Position numbers and translations under genes: made by a program
Part shown: positions 33,980 through 34,912 of the stretch, one piece after another
How the letters are laid out: the number at the start of each line of letters is the position of its first letter
Numbering within the stretch: the first letter of the stretch is position 1
Assembly: GCA_944358145.1 (NCBI GenBank)
Contig: CALVQO010000004.1
Coordinates: 1-34,912 of the forward strand
DNA from: an uncultured Bacilli bacterium
GTDB taxonomy: Bacteria; Bacillota_I; Bacilli_A; RF39; UBA660
Reading direction: 5' to 3'
Length of the DNA stretch: 34,912 nt
Notes under the pieces: model-generated
Told to the model about the DNA's origin: nothing
Databases searched by the model: none
The model's input: the letters and a program-made list of their open reading frames with translations, nothing else

Positions 33980-34403
33980 AATAATCTTCATTTATACTAT
34001 CAATAAACTCAATTTGTTCATCCACAACACTTTTAAGTCTTCTCTTAAAAATAACAACTCTTCTTTTTAATGTCTCAGCATCTTGCTCTATTTTATCAGC
34101 TTTAAGTAAAGCATCATTAACTATTCTTGAAGCATTTCTCTTAGCATCTTCAATTACTCCCTTAGCTTCATCCCTAGCTACTCTCTTGATCTGATTAGAA
34201 GCATCTTCAGCAACCACCAAAGCTCGATTAAGAGTATTTTCCATATTTTGATATTTAACTAATTCTTTTTTTAAATTTTCTATTTCTTGATCTTGCTGTT
34301 TTAATTTTGCTAACATAGACTCATACTCGGAAGTAACTTCATTAACAAAATTATTTACTTCTAACTTATTATACCCATTTAAACTCGTATTAAACTTTCT
34401 CAA
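33978..34403 (-). CDS. divIVA: DivIVA-domain cell division / polar protein
   Basis: 141 residues. The N-terminal DivIVA signature is KFNTSLNGYNKLEVNNFVNE, followed by long heptad coiled coils to the C-terminus. It recognises curved membrane and recruits division or wall-growth factors. The start is TTG at 34403, chosen because GAGGTGAGG lies just upstream and the family N-terminus begins there; no ATG or GTG is suitably placed. Shorter than Bacillus DivIVA (164) because the C-terminal tail is reduced. 36 bases downstream of sepF and cotranscribed with it. Confidence 0.92.
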   Translation of the reverse strand: MRKFNTSLNGYNKLEVNNFVNEVTSEYESMLAKLKQQDQEIENLKKELVKYQNMENTLNRALVVAEDASNQIKRVARDEAKGVIEDAKRNASRIVNDALLKADKIEQDAETLKRRVVIFKRRLKSVVDEQIEFIDSINEDY

Positions 34404-34439
34404 AAGAGCCTCACCTCGACATATTTACCACTATCTATT

Positions 34440-34847
34440 TTACCATTCTTCTTCTACATCTGCTTTATTTTTTTCAGATTCATCACTAATTTTTCCTTGA
34501 ACATTAACATTTTTAGGTGTACAAAGATATATTCCAACTCCAATTTTTTGCATATTACCACCTATAGCATATATACAACCACTTAAAAAATCAATAATTC
34601 TTTTTGCTTGGTCAGAAGTAACTCTTTTCAAATTAACTACTACGCTATTTCTATTTTTTAAATGATCAGCAATTTGTTGTGACTCTGAATAAGCACGAGG
34701 TTCAAGTAGAATCATCTTATTTCCTGATTTATCAGCTTCTGCTAAAGCATCTGCTTCACTAATATTATAAAATTCATCTTCAGTACCAGTTAAAGTATCT
34801 TCATCATCTACATCTTTAAAAAGATTCTTAAATTTACCTAGAGCCAT
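34440..34847 (-). CDS. sepF: Cell division protein SepF
   Basis: 135 residues. SepF anchors FtsZ to the membrane and bundles it. The N-terminal amphipathic stretch MALGKFKNLFK is followed by an acidic linker and the SepF core: ILLEPRAYSESQQIADHLKN, VVVNLKRV, AKRIIDFLSGCIYAIGGNMQ and KIGVGIYLCTP. ATG with AGGAGGAG upstream. First gene of sepF-divIVA with a clear promoter. Its presence implies FtsZ-based division and, most likely, a walled cell. Confidence 0.96.
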   Translation of the reverse strand: MALGKFKNLFKDVDDEDTLTGTEDEFYNISEADALAEADKSGNKMILLEPRAYSESQQIADHLKNRNSVVVNLKRVTSDQAKRIIDFLSGCIYAIGGNMQKIGVGIYLCTPKNVNVQGKISDESEKNKADVEEEW

Positions 34848-34881
34848 TATGCACTCCTCCTATTATTTAAATTACTCTTTT

Positions 34882-34910
34882 ATTCTATCAAATATTTAAA
34901 AAGAATGCAA
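34882..34910 (-). promoter_or_regulatory. Promoter of sepF-divIVA
   Basis: TTGCAT (34905-34910), 17-base spacer ending TGA, TAGAAT (34882-34887) on the minus strand: an extended -10 sigma-A promoter, about 35 bases before the sepF ATG. Confidence 0.7.
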
Positions 34911-34912
34911 GA

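Overview
The window is about 35 kb of very AT-rich DNA from a low-GC Firmicute (class Bacilli). SepF and DivIVA, the yceD-rpmF pair, a T-box in front of valS, tmcAL, a proofreading-deficient Pol I layout and an oxygen-independent class III ribonucleotide reductase point to an anaerobic member of the Bacilli. The surface-protein style (zinc-ribbon/TM proteins, Cys-rich repeats, a DUF6273-like protein) recalls uncultivated gut lineages such as RF39; that placement is inference. The genetic code is standard: tryptophan is TGG, and TAG, TGA and TAA all end intact genes.

Layout. 1-1.3 kb: the start of a BceA-type ABC ATPase and an FkbM methyltransferase. 1.3-4.4 kb: a damaged accessory patch holding an AlbA_2/HATPase regulator broken by a frameshift, an intergenic cluster of the repeat found in its own coding region, and an IS605-type TnpB with a premature TAG and a likely omega-RNA. 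4.35-7.4 kb: the nrdD operon. The glycyl-radical segment is on a separate 56-residue ORF between nrdD and nrdG. 7.8 kb: tRNA-Arg(CCT).

7.98-14.56 kb is one long leftward run of ten genes with gaps or overlaps of a few bases (26 at most). They encode zinc-ribbon membrane proteins, membrane-anchored proteins, a Cys-rich SH3b protein (frameshifted) and a lipoprotein, with a divergent XRE regulator at the head. I recognise no described system here, and it is the best candidate for an undescribed envelope module. 15.1-17.1 kb: a large coiled-coil membrane protein, convergent with valS.

17-23.5 kb: T-box > Nudix > valS, a 729-residue membrane-anchored repeat protein, an orphan gene tail between two terminators, and yceD-rpmF. 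23.5-27 kb is accessory: a small secreted protein with a stop at codon 4, a transposase remnant, a DUF6273-like surface protein, a tandem XRE regulator, and 445 bp of hairpin-rich non-coding DNA. 27-34.9 kb is housekeeping: tmcAL, then (leftward) sepF, divIVA, an AI-2E family transporter, a small conserved ORF, polA, an HExxH putative metalloprotease and mutM.

Four genes carry apparent inactivating lesions: two frameshifts and two nonsense codons. Some may be assembly errors. All positions of promoters, terminators and RNAs come from reading the sequence by eye.
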